Assembly (NCBI GenBank): GCA_900168235.1
Contig: FUZG01000004.1
Span: 186,001-250,000 of the forward strand
Direction: 5' to 3'
DNA from: Lachnospiraceae bacterium
GTDB taxonomy: Bacteria > Bacillota > Clostridia > Lachnospirales > Lachnospiraceae
DNA: 64,000 nt
Under the pieces are notes generated by a model, which was given only the letters and a program-made list of their open reading frames with translations, had not been told where the DNA came from and did no database searches. Numbering within the stretch: the stretch's first letter is position 1; every line of letters begins with the position of its first letter. Shown piece after piece: positions 63,096 through 64,000 of this stretch. The position numbers and the translations under genes were made by a program.

Positions 63096-64000
63096 TTCTT
63101 TTCACCTTTATCCTTGTAGTTATATACAGGTCGGATGACCTTATCAATTCTTACTGTTTCACCGATCACATCCGTGATCTCATTGATCGCTCTATACGCA
63201 AACGGTGCCTCATCCAGAGTCTCCTTGCATATACAGCTTGTGTAGATTCCCTTCATTTCTGACTTATAGGAAGACACGGTAAAATGCGACTTCACATCCT
63301 CACGCTTCATGATCCTGCCTGAACCGTGCGGCGCAGATGTATTCCAGTCAACATTTCCAAGCCCCGTTCCGAGAATGATTCCGTCACGCATATTAATCGG
63401 AATAATCACTTTCTCATCTTTTTTTGCTGAGATAGCGCCCTTTCTGAGCATTGGTGCATCGAAAAGATTCAGCGTTTCCTCCGAAGTATCCACATAGTTA
63501 TGAATGCATTCATAGGAATCGAGAGCCTTCCACTTCATTCCCTTCAGCAGTTCTGAAAGTATGATCTCTCTGTTAAGAGACGCATATTTTTGTACAATGA
63601 CAAGATCGTGAATATAGTCATGCATGAGTTCACCTTCAAGCCAGGTAATCTCATAAGGAATATCGACACCTTTGTTTTTCAGATATTTCTGACCTTCATT
63701 TAGGTAGTGCTCAGTAACTTCTTTTCCAAGATGACGGCTGCCGGAATGGATCACAACATACAACGATCCATCATCGTCCTTATCAGCCTCTATAAAATGG
63801 TTTCCACCTCCAAGTGTTCCAAGGCTCTGAACCGCTTTTTCCGTCCTAATATGAGATGCACATCTGAGCACAGAAAAATCGAAGGTCTCAGCCATGTGAT
63901 GAGCCTTGTTTCTGATATTGAATCCTGTGGGAACATTTTCCCTGATAACACTGTCAAGCTTCTGAAACTCAATCTTTTTACCCTTAATCTGTGCCAGAGT
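63092..64000 (-). CDS. rtcB: RtcB RNA ligase, C-terminal part (cut by the window edge)
   Basis: An open frame runs from 63092 to the right edge (about 302 codons). The N-terminus is outside the window; a Met at 63895 is internal, since codons before it keep matching RtcB (KLDSVIRENVPTGFN). GGGNHF, HSGSRHLG and the nucleotidylated-His motif PHGSGR (guanylate acceptor) are intact. RtcB ligates 2',3'-cyclic phosphate or 3'-phosphate ends to 5'-OH ends with GTP and Mn2+. Coupling to prfH identifies this copy as the ribosome-repair RtcB2 type rather than one for tRNA splicing. Confidence 0.93.
   Translation of the reverse strand, partial: TLAQIKGKKIEFQKLDSVIRENVPTGFNIRNKAHHMAETFDFSVLRCASHIRTEKAVQSLGTLGGGNHFIEADKDDDGSLYVVIHSGSRHLGKEVTEHYLNEGQKYLKNKGVDIPYEITWLEGELMHDYIHDLVIVQKYASLNREIILSELLKGMKWKALDSYECIHNYVDTSEETLNLFDAPMLRKGAISAKKDEKVIIPINMRDGIILGTGLGNVDWNTSAPHGSGRIMKREDVKSHFTVSSYKSEMKGIYTSCICKETLDEAPFAYRAINEITDVIGETVRIDKVIRPVYNYKDKGEKN

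Overview
The window looks like chromosomal DNA of an anaerobic Gram-positive in the Clostridia, most likely a plant-polysaccharide-degrading Lachnospiraceae (Butyrivibrio, Lachnospira or a relative; the genus is not decided by the sequence). The grounds are moderate GC content, strong AGGAGG ribosome sites, lipobox signal peptides, an NfnAB-type bifurcating transhydrogenase, an acetyl-type MetA, a MetH without reactivation domain, sortase B, an LtaS-like plus YfhO-like pair, a very large secreted pectin methylesterase and an alpha-galactoside operon. I see no rRNA, tRNA, CRISPR array, phage or complete insertion sequence. Almost every base is explained by genes; most run on the minus strand in compact operons.

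Layout. 1-3571: ribosome-maturation cluster (start of ybeY, a shortened and degenerate PgpH-like HD protein, phoH, rlmH) plus a zinc-ribbon membrane protein. 3705-6189: nfnB-nfnA with promoter. 6254-8023: FIST-GGDEF diguanylate cyclase. 8316-8888: xpt. 8958-14242: a cobalamin-riboswitch operon encoding a lipid-anchored CbiK-type chelatase and a Fec/Btu-type ABC importer. 14300-15194: a GDSL esterase and a 72-residue protein. 15283-15444: a small element with terminal inverted repeats and an 8-bp direct repeat. 15447-22073: alpha-galactoside operon (GH36, binding protein, two permeases) and its divergent AraC regulator. 22288-24346: NADP-dependent secondary alcohol dehydrogenase and a COG0523 GTPase. 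24350-31177: GNAT, phosphoesterase, LysR with MetE-like methyltransferase, a divergent DXS-family enzyme behind a MerR-type promoter, tcdA, and an ECF sigma factor. 31180-39412: zinc-ribbon/TPR protein, folD, fhs, ftsK, uppP. 39590-43586: ilvC, two ilvN, ilvB. 43629-50031: metH, sortase B, class A PBP, ureohydrolase-like protein. 50224-55951: metA, LtaS-like and YfhO-like proteins. 56150-60793: pectin methylesterase. 61050-62413: MscS and a DUF5684-like protein. 62499-64000: prfH and rtcB, the latter cut by the window edge.

How it fits together. One-carbon and methionine functions recur (fhs, folD, metH, metA, MetE-like protein), and the B12-dependent MetH gives the cell a reason to own the riboswitch-controlled tetrapyrrole/corrinoid uptake operon. 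The GH36 operon and the pectin methylesterase indicate growth on plant oligosaccharides. NfnAB supplies NADPH and the secondary alcohol dehydrogenase consumes or makes it. The most unusual items are the exported chelatase paired with an ABC importer under B12 control, the divergent DXS-like enzyme with a 19-bp-spacer MerR-type promoter, the RtcB-PrfH ribosome repair pair, the MITE-like element, and the HD protein that has lost its metal-binding Asp.
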